In this document: positions 1 to 12,506 of the stretch, in pieces
Numbering within the stretch: the stretch's first letter is position 1
Layout: each line of letters opens with the position of its first letter
Source of the DNA: Lepeophtheirus salmonis
Lineage: Eukaryota; Arthropoda; Copepoda; Siphonostomatoida; Caligidae
DNA length: 64,000 bases
Assembly (NCBI RefSeq): GCF_016086655.4
Contig: NC_052135.2
Coordinates: forward strand, 68,483,702-68,547,701
Direction of reading: 5' to 3'
The notes under the pieces: model-generated
What the model was told of the DNA's origin: nothing
Seen by the model: the letters and a program-made list of their open reading frames with translations, nothing else
Databases searched by the model: none
Made by a program: the position numbers and the translations under genes

Positions 1-539
1 CTGAATTCTAGATCCATTCATAATCCTTGCAAGGTGTACCGAAGTATATTTGTTTTTGAATCTGCTTCAGTCCAATTGAGAAAATATGTCAGAAAAAAAT
101 AGGTGTGGACGAACGATGAATCCATTAAATGGCTTCACTTTATGAATGAAATAATAAAAAGAAACTTTTCTATTTATTTTTCAAGAATCTAATATATTTA
201 GCCACCAATTCTTTAAATGTATTCAAACTTTCATTAACATTTGTGGACCTAAAAGATAAACTGAAATAAGGGCAGGTTGGGTTTAGAGAAGGCATAGGGG
301 GAGCATTTGTTCTAAGCGCCGTCTTTGATTAGGTAGCCTTACGCTGGATAGATTTATTCAAAGATGTAATTATATATCGATCTGACACTTTTTGAAGCAA
401 TAATTTCTTCTTTATTCTTTCATTTATTTACAATAAAACATTCAAGGATGTTTTGTTGACTCAAGGGCCCTAATAATTTGCTTTAGTACTTACTTTATGT
501 CCATAAACATTTAAGTTATTTTTAAGTATATGAGCTACG
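1..539. other. AT-rich intergenic DNA, no gene seen
   Basis: No convincing coding potential, RNA gene or repeat was recognised in this stretch. It is ordinary AT-rich sequence leading into a transposase remnant. Confidence 0.5.
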
Positions 540-841
540 GATTCTTGCTTGAAAGACTCTTGCAATATTTTTCCTAGCCTCAACAACATCTTTGGGCCAG
601 GGAATGGGAACTCCGATGGGGCTCAATGGGTGAACTTTTGCCTCCTTCAACAACAAACCAATATAGAACTAGCCAGAAGATCTATCCAGGGGATCACTGT
701 GCTAAAATGTCATTGTCGATAGTAAAGTTTGTGTTCCAATGGTTAAGAAAAAGGGTAGAGAGATGTATTGCTACAATAGGTGGAATATACACGCATGTAA
801 AAATCTATTTTTTTTGTCTAAATCGTTTCCAAATTTTTTGA
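540..841 (+). pseudogene. Tc1/mariner-like transposase C-terminal remnant
   Basis: An open frame at 626-841 ends with residues RKRVERCIATIGGIY. This resembles the usual C-terminal tail of Tc1-type transposases, where a basic helix is followed by a conserved Gly-Gly-x-Tyr or Gly-Asn-Tyr stretch just before the end of the protein. No DDE catalytic motif is present and the flanking frames are interrupted, so this is a decayed fragment. The assignment rests on a short stretch only. It could be chance similarity, although at least seven other remnants of this superfamily occur in the window. Confidence 0.35.
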
Positions 842-3242
842 AAGCTGTTTAATATTACTTTATTTTTGGATTTCCAAGGTCGGTTTACTGATGGGAGTGT
901 GCAAGGGTGATTAGCATTTTATGTTGTTAAGACTTAACAAATGAAAAGTCTGGGAGATATTGAGACATCCTCTATAATCTATATATTTATTTTTTAATGA
1001 GTGTGCTTGTACCAAAAAAAACTGGCGTAATAATATTTGACATGAATTCAAAAACATATTGATAAATTTTTATTTTTATTTTTTTCAGGACTCCAAGAAA
1101 TCAAGGCCTTTTTGGTTTGCAGAAGTATCGGGTGTAAGCCATTTACTTTTAACCTTTGCTTCCTCAGCTAATTTCTTTATTTATTACTTCAAATATGGAT
1201 TTAAGCACTCAAATAGAGGTTAATAGTATTATAAAATTGGATATGTATTATTTTTTTGTGAAGAAACGGTACAAAGAGGAATTATCCTAAGGAATCTTTT
1301 CAAATTTAAAACAAACGACATTTTTTTTTATCACTTTGTTGTATATTTGATGTTGATAAAATACTTTTAGTCTTTGCTCAAATATATCATAAAAATCTAA
1401 TTTATTATGTTCAAAATATTCAGAAAAGGGAGCAGTTTTGGAGTAATTGTTGTGCGTCCCACATCCTGAGAAAAATGTATTCAGAATGATGAGTTAGTTA
1501 CGTCTAGTTTTACCTAGTTGAGTATTTTCTAAGATTTAATATTGATGATAATTTTATTTATTAGAGCCTGAATTTATTATCAATAATGAAACTCAAAAAT
1601 TTCATTTTGCAATGTGATGAACATCCGGATAAGTTATTCACTTTTAAAATCACACAACCTCTGTACTATAAGCATTACTGTTTTAATTCAATTAATTATT
1701 TAGTTTAATCGTTATGGTGAACCATGAACTACTTAATGTAAATTAATCTAAAGATAAGAAAGGTTTATCAAGACAAGCTCTTATCCAATATAATAAATAC
1801 TAATAAAGGGGAAATGGCATTAGAGGTTAGATCTGAAAGGAATAGAAGAAAACTTTATATAAAAAATTAGCTTTTTCTTTGACCAAAATCATACTTGATA
1901 ATTGCTTTTGGAGCTTTTCCCGTTGCAGGGGGAGCAGCTGCCCCCCCCAAGAAAAAAATATAGATTTGAATGAGGTATTAAATGAGTAACACCATATGTA
2001 TCGCTCCCGCCTTCTCATCGCGCTCCTACACAAGTTGCATCTCTGACTATGCTAATTATTTTTTCCTATTTTGAATATTCAAATAGTTTCAGCATGTAAG
2101 GAAAAATGTAATTATCGCTTTCAGCAGATTTTTATGTCGTTTCTCAGAGCTACCATATGTTTATGACATTATATCAAGTGGGATTTATACTATTAATAGG
2201 ATTCCAGCAATGTTTACGTCTCTATTCATGATCAATTATTTTTCTCCACACAAAGAGGGACCACAAAAGTGAGGATAAAAATTGATAAGACTGACCCAAT
2301 TTATTTTTTATTAGAGGGCGTCAAATTTTGGAAATACAGGGGATATTACTCATAGCCATCCTTTTAAAATAAAGCCACATTTCTACTGCCTGACATGGTT
2401 CAAAAGTAAAATTTATGTTAGTTAGCTTGATCTTACTCAGCACCCCCAAACCTTAGATTCTAGAATAGATTATGTACACTGTACACAAATGCATGTAATT
2501 AAAAGCCCTCTAACTTTTCCAAAATGAGGGAACTCAAAACAAATAAACAAAGCAAATTTTCCTATATTTATATACCTAATCTTATGTATAACCTACTGTA
2601 GATATATTAAAAAAAAAAAAACTTCTCAGCGAATGTCAATCACTTCAAAATTATATTAGTTAGCATAAGTATTGGTTATGTCGGCTAAGTTGGGGGCCTA
2701 AACAAGCAAATAGTGTAGAAAATAAACTGATAACTAGACTAAATGCAATGGTCACATTTTTTTTTACAAGTATCCTAGTTTTTTGATCCCTAATGTATAT
2801 CTAAAAGCTTGATTAATTGAATAAATTTAGCAATTTAAGAGGGATTTTTAGTAATAAAGAGCTATTATATTTTTATGACATCATTCAAGGCGTGGTTTTT
2901 AGGGAAACGGGGAATTACCCTCTGCTCCTACGAAACATTCTTCAGCATTACCTTGTTGTATTTTTTACATACTAAAAAATGGTAGCGATTAAAGTACCCT
3001 TTGTTACTCTTACTAGTGAAAATTATGCTCTGCCGGTATGCAAAACATTAAAGGACCTGAAATAGCGTCCTATGAATATTACATGAAGTTTTTCTGTGTA
3101 TTTATTTTTATACATACAGGCACCATTATTTATTTAAACGTTTTGAGCGAGTGATTGTCAACTAAATTTTTTATTGCTATTAAACATGCACCAGAAGAAA
3201 GCTTTTGCTTACTTGTCTACCGGGTTATAAGGCTGTATATTG
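842..3242. other. AT-rich intergenic DNA with a GC-rich palindrome-like spot
   Basis: No gene was recognised. At 1926-1948 a G-rich run faces a C8 run across CAGCTG. This resembles the GC-rich part of the CAGGGGC dispersed repeat family found elsewhere in the window and may be a degraded copy. Confidence 0.4.
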
Positions 3243-3775
3243 CAGGGGACATCCGTAGGATTATATATATTTTTGATTGGGAGGGGGAGTGCTTGGTTGT
3301 TTGATTTTTTTTAATGAAAAAAATATCCAGAAATTAAAATTTTTCTATAATTTAAAAAAAAATTCTATAGCTATTCACAAAATATTTCAAAATTTAATAT
3401 CCAATATTATATTTTTTTTTTAAAAGCCTCAAGTATTAAATATTTGCAATTTTTTTGTAAATATTTAATTTTGTAAATGAAAATTCAAAAATCATACCTC
3501 TTCGTAAAAAAATACATTTTTTGAAAAAAAATTCAAAAATGAAGTTTCATATATTGAACTTTTTGGTAAAAATTTAATGAATTCAAAGCAATTTTCGAAA
3601 AATTAAATTTAAAAAAATTCACGGCTGTTATAAAAAAGTTAAATTTTTTGGAATTTTTTTTCAAAAATTACATTTCAAATATTAAATTTTCTACCTCTAA
3701 TTTTGCGTATTTATTTAGTTATTTTTTTGCGTGGGGACTGCAGTCCCTCTAGCCCAACCTCTGCGGAGGTCTCTC
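3243..3775. repeat. hAT-like dispersed repeat, CAGGGGC family
   Basis: The segment begins with CAGGGGACATCCGTAGG. It ends with a related sequence in inverse orientation (complement of GACCTCCGCAGAGG, near 3757-3775). Between them is an AT-rich core of irregular short repeats built from A-runs, TTCAAAAAT and AATTTTTTGGAA. The same layout recurs at 62339-62627, with pieces near 19262 and 27690. Ends starting CAGGGGC are typical of hAT non-autonomous elements. No transposase is encoded. The exact boundaries and any 8-bp target duplication could not be fixed by eye. Confidence 0.5.
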
Positions 3776-5185
3776 TATTGATTAATCGGATTAGTATAAA
3801 ATAAAACGATTATATTAATTTAAAAATATCCCCATATATTATCTGATGTTTTTTTTGGTTTTTTTTATTAATACAAATTATATTGTGCAGGTAGTATGGA
3901 CATATTTACGTAGTTCTCAATAATGTGCTAAGTACAATGATGTCATCCCATGTTTTTCATGTTTTTATAATTATTTATTGATTATGTTATAGTAACTTTG
4001 ATGTTGTTAATACTTTTAATATATGTGATTCTACCCAATATTCTATATTTATACAAAGAAAAAGATAGAAAAGGAAATTGTTTTTCAAAATTGTAATTGT
4101 TAATATATATACTATTAGTATATATTTAAATATGTTTGTCTATTCCATGTTTCTAAAATGTTACGTCATTATATTTGTCTGCTAATAGGTGTATTTATTT
4201 TAAAATGAAATGATTTTTTTCAATGTATAAATACTATCTGTATTAATAAAGCAAAGTTGGTTTCTAGTCGAGAACTCATAATTAATAATGAGCGTTTGTA
4301 GCTTAAGCTCAGCATGTCATTTAAAAAAAAAAGGGAAGAAATAAAAGTATATGAAATTAAATGAGGTTTAGAAATGAGTGTTTGTAGATAAATCTACGCA
4401 CGTAATATAAGAAAAGAAAAGGGGATAAGACATATTTAGGGCTCAAAGTCTGTGGTCTTTTTTTAGCGTGCGGTTATTTTGTTGTTCACAACAGGGTGAA
4501 GGGTGTTTTTTATCTTTTAAAGCTGTTATCATTATTTGTTCATTCTTGAGGAGAAAACATGTAAGTATTGAGTAAGTCCGTGTGAGTGTGGTCATTCATT
4601 GTTACAAAGTTGATTTATTGGGGAGTTATCTTCTACATATATTATTAAATCAACGTTCATCTGTTCCCCGACACCAAATAACTCCGAGAAAAGCCGGGCA
4701 TGTATCACTTTGCATTAATTCAAATATCCAAATATAAATATAATACTTTAAGTATGTCTATGGATTTCACAATAAGATTCCTAGGTTAGATGGAGTAATT
4801 GTTATACTATAATCTTTCATTATTTCATTAATCAGTGCAAACACCAATTAAACGAACACACACAAAAAAAAAAATAATAATAATAATATTCTGTTGTAAA
4901 CAATAATTTTATAATCCTTTCTTTCTTCAATATAAAAGAAAGTAAAAAGCCAAATTAACTAAAAGCTAGTTAGCCAATGTCACAATTGTTGCACTATTCA
5001 TTACTCTAGTTTAAGCATACTCTATATGCCAAACAAGCAAACTACTGTCTCCTTCTATTTTTTAACAAACGAAGGGGAATTTATTAGAGTAGTTTAGATA
5101 GAGTTGAAAAAATATGACCTACAACGAGTGCAATACTTTTTGTAGTTGGCATATATCTCTCCATTTTCAATTCGAAAGGAGTAAT
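3776..5185. other. AT-rich intergenic DNA, no gene seen
   Basis: No supported gene was found. A strong donor-like GTAAGTATT follows an ATG at about 4559-4568, but I could not connect it to a downstream coding exon. Confidence 0.45.
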
Positions 5186-5470
5186 TTATTCTCCAAAAGT
5201 TTTGAAAAATAAACTTCCCACTCCATCAGGACCTGAGGCTTTATTACCCTTGTAGAATAGTATAATATATTCATTGATAGTATTAGATGTGAAAACTGAA
5301 GTATATATTCCCTTTTTTCTAACCAGAATTTTTGAAAAGAATACGAGTAGGATGTCCGCTGTTTTTACATTATGTATATGTTTGCTAATCGATGATGCCG
5401 TACTGTTTTCATTCCTCTTCAAGTTTTGTATAAGCTGAGCCTGGCTATTTTTCTCCCTATCCTCTACCAA
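5186..5470 (-). pseudogene. Non-LTR (LINE) reverse transcriptase fragment
   Basis: The minus-strand frame contains YKGNKASGPDGVGSLFFKTF near its end. This matches the conserved N-terminal block of LINE reverse transcriptases (consensus near NKAPGPDGIPxEFxK), in the first conserved blocks of the palm/finger region. Upstream in the frame is a linker-like stretch rich in Lys, Asn and Ile. The YADD catalytic box is not present because the frame ends shortly after the motif. It is therefore a truncated relic. It lies directly beside the mariner-type element at 5531, so repeats have accumulated at this spot. Confidence 0.6.
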
Positions 5471-5530
5471 AACTTCTGATATTCAGTATATATATTTTTC
5501 TCAATTTACGTATTTTATTAACCAGCTATA

Positions 5531-6337
5531 ATAAAGGGTGATTTCATACGTCATTTTTACTCAGTATTGTTTTACAATTCTTCATGGAAAAATATACGCC
5601 ACAACAACACGTACAAATAGTTCAATTGTACTATGAAAATCAGCGTTCTGTGAAAAAAGTTTTTTGCAAATTAAGCCCAACTTATGGTCCACATAATCAA
5701 CCTTCAGAATCCACAATTCGCAGAATAATCGAAAAATTTGAAGGGGCAACAACTTGTTGGTAGGCCACGTACAGCTCGCAGCTCGGCCAACACGTTACCG
5801 TCAACGGCGAACGTTATCGCACCATGGTAACAAACTTTTTGGTACCTCAAATTGAAGCAGATGGTCTCCACGATATTTGGTTCCAACAAAACGGTGCCAC
5901 TTGTCACACAGCGCGCGTAACAATGGACTTATTAGGACATCATTTTGGTGAGTAATTAATTGCACGTTTTGGCCCGGTAAATTGGCCGTCAAGATCGTGT
6001 GATATCACACCTTTGGACTTTTTTGGGGGGGATACGTAAAAGCAAAAGTCTATGTGGATTGTGGATAAACCAGCGACGATTGAAGCATTGGAAGCAAATA
6101 TTGAGCGAGTTACTTGTGAAATTCCGGTCACAATGCTCGAACGCGTCATCGAAAATTGGGGCAAAAGAATGGACCATTTAAAAGCCAGTTGCGGCCAACA
6201 TATGAAGGGGATTATTTTCTAGAAATAATTGTAAAGGATTGTTTTTTCGGTTCATAATAAAGTTTTGACCATAATATAATATTTTATTTGTTTTATTTCT
6301 ACAATCCAAAAACCGCTCGTTTTGAATCACCCTTTAT
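5531..6337 (+). mobile_element. Internally deleted mariner-like DNA transposon
   Basis: A perfect 13-bp terminal inverted repeat (ATAAAGGGTGATT at 5531-5543, its complement at 6325-6337) bounds an 807-bp element. A TA dinucleotide inside each tip fits the TA target duplication of this superfamily. Inside is a broken transposase gene. The central part of the gene is missing, so the element cannot code for an active enzyme and would depend on a related autonomous copy. The perfect TIRs suggest moderate age, while the stops inside the frame show it is no longer constrained. Confidence 0.75.
5584..6222 (+). pseudogene. Mariner-family transposase, deleted and frameshifted
   Basis: Starting at ATG 5584, the frame reads MEKYTPQQHVQIVQLYYENQ, an N-terminal helix-turn-helix of mariner type, followed by STIRRIIEKFE and a VGRPR-like AT-hook/linker. 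After a frame change the sequence resumes within the catalytic domain. WFQQNGATCHTA carries the position of the second catalytic Asp, here Asn (usual form FQQDGAxxH). It continues through a PxDFF-like block to the C-terminal tail HLKASCGQHMKGIIF. The region holding the first catalytic Asp is missing, and at least one in-frame stop lies between 5950 and 5960. It is therefore non-functional on three counts: deletion, frame change and loss of a catalytic Asp. Confidence 0.7.
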
Positions 6338-7495
6338 TTGTCCTCTGACTAGAAAAAATGATGAAGGTCGAAGTGTGATAAAAATTTCGTCTTGGACAAT
6401 ATACGAGTATATTGCATAATAACACAGTTTGTTTGTGGCTTTTATGGGTGCTCACTAGGGTGCATCAGAATCCCCAAGTACAAAATATTGCCTTGTCGCT
6501 ATGATAAAAATGTTCTACCTATAATAAAAACACAGGGTTTGGAATATTTTTTAATTTGAATAAATTTTACTGGACCCACATTAAGCATTTTGAAAAGAGA
6601 ATATTACAATATATGGTCATATTACTATGGCAAGCAAGCTAAACCTTCATTTTTGCTTTGTTCAAGAATTACGTGTTTATTATTATTATTTTTAACTTGC
6701 ACTTCCTCAAAAATATGTTGGTTGAATGTTTAGTTAGTAAGAAATACATGCCAAGTTCCAACTTTGTGTGGAGGCGGGCATATTGAATAAATCTTGCCAA
6801 GATTTATTGCTAAAAGTTTTTTCAATAACATTTTGCATTATACTTTTCTAATAAAAAGTTATTAAGATTTTGGTTTTGCTTCTTGATCGCAGACATTTTC
6901 CCTGTAGAACTCTGTAGATATTCAGTCAAACTTGTATGACTCTGTCAAGTAAGGAAAGCTAAAAAAATTGACAGTTTGGTGCTGGAGATCCCTTAAACAA
7001 TGCTTGGTATTTTGGAATAAGTCATAAGTTGAAAATAGTAGATAAAGGAATATAATAAGGGGTAAAATTAATGTCTGCGTAGTAATGGGATAAAATTCAT
7101 TCTCACATAAAGAGGGAGGGAACGACAGAAATTTGGTGGAAAATTCATTGATGTCTATTCACTGCATATCTTATTTTATTCTGTCAAAAGAGACTCTATA
7201 AATATATAGGCGGTGTGTGTAAAGAGTGATACGGCTGGATTTTTAAGAGAAGAGGCTATAGAGGATCAATATATTTGCTATCGATAAAGAAAAATAATAT
7301 ATTATACTTACTGAGTAAGGGGCAACTCATCTAATTTAATAATTGAGAGTATGAAAACTACTTGTAGAAGAAATTTAGAAGAATGATTTATAAAACAATG
7401 TACAGTATGTCAAGAAATTGATGTCTTCTTTTTCAAACACACATCAATGAAAGTAAATTTACCATTGTGGCATAATTTCATTTCTTAATTTATCA
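6338..7495. other. AT-rich intergenic DNA, no gene seen
   Basis: I recognised no gene, RNA or clear repeat in this stretch. Confidence 0.45.
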
Positions 7496-7580
7496 TCCCT
7501 TAAGTTGTATGCATTCTTTAATGCGCTCAGGTATACAAGCAACTAAATTATCCAAAGTCTCATATGAAAGTTGTGATCAG
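7496..7580 (-). pseudogene. Possible Tc1-like transposase C-terminal scrap
   Basis: The minus strand reads SQLSYETLDNLVACIPERIK followed by ECIQLKG. This resembles the closing helices of Tc1-type transposases (LxxLVxxIPxRIxxVIxxxGG). Only about 28 residues are open and the flanks are interrupted. The call is weak. Confidence 0.3.
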
Positions 7581-8261
7581 GCAAATTTTACATTTTGGAC
7601 GAAAATTACTTCATTGGTTTAAGGAGGTTATTAATTGATCTTATTTTGGACAATACAGAGTTAATAGATTTTCTATAAAAAACAAGTCCACTTTGCCCAA
7701 AATGAGTCCAAAATAGCCTGAATCCATGGTATGCTGCAATGGATTAATCAATAAAATGATCATACATAGATAGAATATATAATTAAAAATTCTTCTAAAC
7801 TGCATTCCTATCATTGTCAAGTTGTTTTTTTACAACTAGATATTACACGATCCATCATAAATTTATTCAAACTTTTGTATGAACTAAGTCTTCTTCTGTT
7901 TGTCTCTTCACTCTCTGCAAATGAGGCAGTGAACCAATTTGATATAGAATTCTGTAAACATACGTAACTTTTTATAATAACTTAGTGAAATAACTATATT
8001 GAAATTAATAAAATTACTAGTTAGTGATGAAAGTTATCAAATTACACTTCAAGTAATACTCATTAAGATTAATCAATTAAAAAGTATGTTTTTCTAGTTT
8101 AGATATATTTATAATGTTTACTATTTATCAAGATATGAACAAAATTAGGTATTTTATGAAATAACTAAACCATCATTTTAAAAACCTCTTAAAATTTCAG
8201 TCATTTTGTGAAGTGCATAAGTAAAAAAATTTCATATATTTGTCAGGATAAGGATGTTGAT
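7581..8261. other. AT-rich DNA left of the tandem array
   Basis: Unique AT-rich sequence with no recognised gene. It differs from the DNA upstream of gene copies 2 and 3, which carries a mariner fragment, so it marks the left edge of the array. Confidence 0.45.
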
Positions 8262-8386
8262 GGCTACTTAATAAAATTCCTACTACATAATTGCCATGAC
8301 ATATGTATACTATTTTTTTATTTCTAAACTCCTGTTTGTAATGAAAGTGCGTTTAAGAACATCAATTTTGTCGCATACAAAATCAC

Positions 8387-8422
8387 TTAAATACTCCAGC
8401 TCCTCCCCAAGAGAGCATCAGT
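8387..8422 (+). promoter_or_regulatory. Core promoter (TATA and Inr) of secreted-protein gene copy 1
   Basis: TTAAATA at 8387-8393 lies about 30 nt before an arthropod-type initiator, TCAGT at 8418-8422 with A+1 at 8420. This is the normal TATA-to-start spacing. It sets the transcript start downstream of the upstream in-frame ATG at 8341, so the ATG at 8449 becomes the first usable start. Confidence 0.6.
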
Positions 8423-8448
8423 TAATTCAGCCAGCTCAAATCAGCACT

Positions 8449-8787
8449 ATGTATTCAAAACTCATACTATGTTTGGTTATCTGTCTCACTACCTATTCGA
8501 CAGAGTCACTCCGACTCCCATCTTTAGACAAAAACGCACAATTCAGAGCATTTAATCCAGTAGAGGGTAAAAAGCTAGGAGACTTTTTGAGCGATACGAA
8601 GAGAATTCGACTGGAAAGAGAATCAAAAAGAACGAAGCGTACCGTCCTGGGATTACCCTTTCCCGAAGAATATACTAAGATCGGATTTCGTTATCCTTCC
8701 TTTTTCCATCCCGACTATTACTTGAAGGCCGCTGGCATCATAACCACTACAGAACGTCCTCCAGCTTTAGGAATAATTCCCTTTTAA
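8449..8787 (+). CDS. Small secreted, dibasic-processed protein, copy 1
   Basis: The 112-residue product starts with a clear signal peptide (MYSKLILCLVICLTTYSTES). A linker rich in Lys and Arg ends in RTKR at residues 61-64, a furin-type cleavage site. The expected mature C-terminal part is about 48 residues. It has no cysteine and is rich in Pro, Tyr and Phe, ending in a Pro-rich tail. This layout fits a secreted peptide precursor or a small cuticle-type protein. I do not recognise a named family. The upstream in-frame ATG at 8341 would add 36 residues, but it lies before the TATA box and would bury the signal peptide, so ATG 8449 was chosen. The gene is apparently intronless. Copies 2 and 3 encode the same protein. 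Confidence 0.75.
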   Translation: MYSKLILCLVICLTTYSTESLRLPSLDKNAQFRAFNPVEGKKLGDFLSDTKRIRLERESKRTKRTVLGLPFPEEYTKIGFRYPSFFHPDYYLKAAGIITTTERPPALGIIPF

Positions 8788-8895
8788 CCACCTAAATTAG
8801 TGAAATATTTATTTTTTTAACTGATTTAGATATTTATGTAGTGATTTTTCTTTGTAATTCCATGTTATATGTATTTAGTATCATTATTATTCAAA

Positions 8896-8901
8896 AATAA
8901 A
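8896..8901 (+). promoter_or_regulatory. Poly(A) signal, copy 1
   Basis: AATAAA lies 109 nt after the stop codon and is conserved in all three copies (13016 and 17133), so each copy has a complete transcription unit. Confidence 0.6.
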
Positions 8902-9617
8902 CTTTAAATATATTTAGAGAAACAAAAAATTGTTTTGTTATGTTCATCGTTTTTTAAAATATTGACCATGATGTCTATGGAATCTCTCAAACATTCCTCT
9001 AAAGATAGAGAGCAAAAAAATATCCAAATATTATTAGGTATTTTTTATTTTATAGTAGAGAAATGTTAAGAGATTAACAACATCTTATTCAATTTCAACA
9101 TTGAGCCCCACGTATAAGTTTCAAAACTTTCTCTATATTCTGTGTACAAGTTGCAATTTAAATAAGTAAATTATAACTCGTACAAGTTACAAATAGTAAT
9201 GCCTTATTTAATTACAATAGCAGTAGTCATTTTGATTAATAACCCCTAATTGATCTTCCCATTTCATTTTGACATATTAAAATTACTTATTTATTTACGA
9301 GTAGTATTTTGAAAATTATAATGTAGAAACGAATCAAATACTCATTTTCATCAAAATGGCCAAAAAATAAACCATCAATAATTTGACCATGGAATATTTA
9401 ATTATTACATTGTCCTCACAACAAGAACTTTAAATTAATGTTTTAAAAAAAGAAAAATTATTTTAACTTTTAGAATTCCAACAAGTTACAATTTGTAGTA
9501 ATTTGAGATACTTTAATATTTAACTCTATAGAAATGTTCTCTCATTTTCTTTTGTTTTTTAATATGACGGCTTGAGCTTTAACTACACATGAAGCTTGTT
9601 GCTAAATTTTCAATTCC

Positions 9618-9703
9618 TAGATCAAAAGGTCATGCAGATATAAATCTCACACGCAAAATGAGGCATGGACAAAACGGACTGAGAGAGGCAAACTTTGCTT
9701 TCA
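9618..9703 (+). repeat. RTE-like retroposon tail motif, unit 1
   Basis: TAGATCAAAAGGTCATGCAG is followed by ACACGCAAAATGA and ends with CAAACTTTGCTTT. A related sequence with the same order of blocks occurs at 31906-31990. Ends with CAAACTTTGCTTT recall 3' tails of RTE-type LINEs. The family assignment is an inference. Confidence 0.4.
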
Positions 9704-9855
9704 TACGATTGGTTGTACGTACTTATTGTATCATAATTAATTTTTATTCTACTTTATAATTAGTTTTTTTATTATTAGGATACAAATAATTTGAAATGTT
9801 CAGATCTATTTATTTTATTCAATTCATTTTCTAATCAATATTCAGGACGATTCCA

Positions 9856-9909
9856 TTCTGCAGAATAAAAACATACATTGCCTGGCCAATGTCTTGTGTC
9901 TCTGCAGAA
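9856..9909. other. 54-nt hairpin-forming inverted repeat
   Basis: TTCTGCAGA (9856-9864) and TCTGCAGAA (9901-9909) are perfect inverse complements. Between them lies a second imperfect palindrome (ACATTGCCTGGCCAATGT, 9875-9892). The duplicate in unit 2 begins at 13974. The function is unknown. It could be a structural relic of a repeat. Confidence 0.5.
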
Positions 9910-10314
9910 CGTCAAAAATGTCTCGTAGGTGATTATAGAAGGTCTAAAAAAGCGGTCTTTAATAGATACTTTTATTTTTCATACCTTCTGTATATAATTT
10001 GTAATTTTTTCAAATTGATCCATTCAAGTTAATTATTTATCATTTATTTACGAATAGTTTAGCTGTTGCCATTTGAATTTTTTTAATATGCTAGAGTTTA
10101 ATAATGATCCAATAGTTATTTTCAGGAAAAGAATCAATAATTATTATAGGATTCATAAATCAACCATTTAAGGATTGCATTGTCCTCATTACAAGAACTG
10201 TAAATTCATTATTTAAAGATATATTTCTCATTTTTTTATTTCAACTTGTATAATTTATATTTAAAACTTACAACTCGTACTAAGTCAACAATTGTTCACA
10301 ACATAAAAGAGGGT

Positions 10315-11735
10315 CTTTTTGACTTTATGATGTAGTCGGTTTTGTAAGTAAAAACCTATGACGGCATACAAATAGAATTAAATAATAATGGATTTTTTTA
10401 TTTATTCAGCTATTTATATAATTAAATTTTTACAAGAACAAGATACAAATAGCGATAAATAACCATAGTTTTTAAATCTTTGAATAATCAGTAAATTAAT
10501 TCATGAAATTAGACTTTTGAAATTTTTTATTCAATTTTGATCTTGAGTGATTGTAAGAATTCAATTTTTTGTGTCTTTTCTCTTTATCATATGTTTTCTA
10601 GTATTCCTTTGTTGTTGATGCTATTCAAGGATTTCAGAATCACACGGAATATTTGCTTGAGCTAAATTTTCACCTCGTGCACATTTTAACAATTCCTTTT
10701 TTGCTGTATTAAATATTAGAGGATATTAAGTTAAGTAATTTTTAGGATTTGTATTCAAGTTTGTTTAGTCTAGCTAACTAAATTTTCTGACTTGACCTTT
10801 TTGTCTATTTTTTAAGATCTTCTAAGATGATGTCAACTGGTTTGAATCAAACAAGCCATGTATAACGACATTTTCTGGATATGCAAAGTAGAAATTTGTG
10901 TTAAATAAAACCGATTTTTTCATTTCATTCTTTAGAGTTGAGATGCTGGTTTGCTTGATTTATTAAAAATAAAAATGTTCGATCCGTGTTGCATGTGAGG
11001 GAATCTTTATATGTAGAAAAGTAAGACCCTAGACATTTAAAATCATTAATACAAGTCTTTTCAGCTCCATTGATGGATTTTTTTGATGGTAAGAAGCAGT
11101 CATAATCCATCGCGCATCGTGCGCTGTTCCAGGATGTTTTTCAAAAAAAAAAAAAGTCAGGTACATAACGGGGTCCCTTTTGTACAATCTGACAAATCTG
11201 GACAAAGCACTATTGATCTCTTCTCAAACATTAATATAAATATTCATCTATATCTGGTACACTTTCTTTGATAGTCACAAATGTTAAAGTGTACGTTTTA
11301 CATGAACAGTTTGAAATTTGAGAGCTGTATAAGATTTTGGCCTTTTTGTTTTGGTTTCATAGTATTCAAATATTTTTTTAAAGTCAGTTCATTCATGTGA
11401 AGTAAACAAATAAACAACATCAAAAACAGACGAATCCCAAAAAACATATGATAAAGAGAAAAGACACAAAAAATTTAATTCTTACAAATCACTCAAGATC
11501 AAAATTGAATACAAACTTTCAAAAGTCTGATTTTATTAAATAATGTACTCATTATTCAAAGATTTGCAAACTATATATGTTTATGGACCTTGGTATTGTG
11601 TTCTTGAAAAAATTTATTTATATAAATAGCTGAATAAATAAAAAATCCATTATTATTCAATTATATTTGTATACTGTCAATAGTTACTTCATGAGTTTTT
11701 ACTTACAAAATTTACTGCCTCATAAAGTCAAAAAA
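10315..11735. repeat. Large imperfect foldback (inverted repeat ~310 bp arms), unit 1
   Basis: The left arm (about 10315-10620) and right arm (about 11412-11735) are inverse complements over most of their length. Examples are a 27-nt match around GTGTCTTTTCTCTTTATCAT, the block holding AATAATGGATTTTTT, and the outer tips GACTTTATG/CATAAAGTC. Identity is imperfect. The ~790-bp loop contains only short open frames with no recognisable domain. This could be a foldback transposon or two inverted copies of one repeat. Confidence 0.7.
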
Positions 11736-12102
11736 ATAACAAAAAAGTTCAAAAAAATAATAAAATCCGTTTTTCTTTTCTTATGCCTTAATTGTTATTA
11801 GATTATTTTTTTGATTTTTAAACTGATATCATTTTGAAGTATTTCCGGAACACGTGAACTTTGACCGAATAACAGTTGTAACGGTTTTTGATGGCAATGA
11901 AAAAAAAAATTAGGAAGATATTACCAACACTTTAACACCTCTCATGATCAATGATAATTTTGAATTTAGTCAACTTTAATCAATAGCAAAGCCTCTAATG
12001 TACAATGTGAGGCAACAAAACGTATTTATGTATCCATCACTCGAGTCCACATCAATATTTCCAATAATAGGCTAAAAAAATATAAATAAAAGTTTTTTTC
12101 AC

Positions 12103-12384
12103 TCAATATGGCCTCAATAAGTCCACATTTGGGGTTGAGGTCCTATTGGTTTCCCTCTTCAACGTGCCTATATTGGAAAGTTCAGTGGTTTCAAATCTGG
12201 TGTGGTAAAGCCCTTGGACCTCTTCTTTTGGGTTTGTAAGCCAGCGGTCGTTCCGGCGGATGTGGAATTGATAAATTATGAAAATCTTCTTGTCCGATAA
12301 AATTTTCATAATCGACCCATTTGCAATGATCCATGTAAGGATTTTCAGTTCACGTTTTGCTGTCCTAACCTGCACAGTGTACAT
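12103..12384 (-). pseudogene. Mariner transposase fragment, unit 1/2 junction
   Basis: The minus-strand frame contains MKILSDKKIFIIYQFHIRRN followed by DRWLTNPKEEVQ. This corresponds to the block of mariner transposases around the first catalytic Asp (SDEKxFxxDxxxNxxNDRWL). Here the Glu of DEK is Lys. The frame is about 93 residues long and lacks the DNA-binding domain and the rest of the DDE core. It ends about 60-70 bp before gene copy 2's homologous upstream region. Copy 1 has no such fragment upstream, because the fragment sits at the right end of each duplicated unit. Confidence 0.6.
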
Positions 12385-12506
12385 AGGCTACTTTATTGTA
12401 TTCCTACTAAATAATTTCCATGATATAAGTATACTATTTTTTTAATGACTCCTATTTGTAATGAAAGTGCGTTTAAGAACATCAATTTTGTCGCATACAA
12501 AATCAC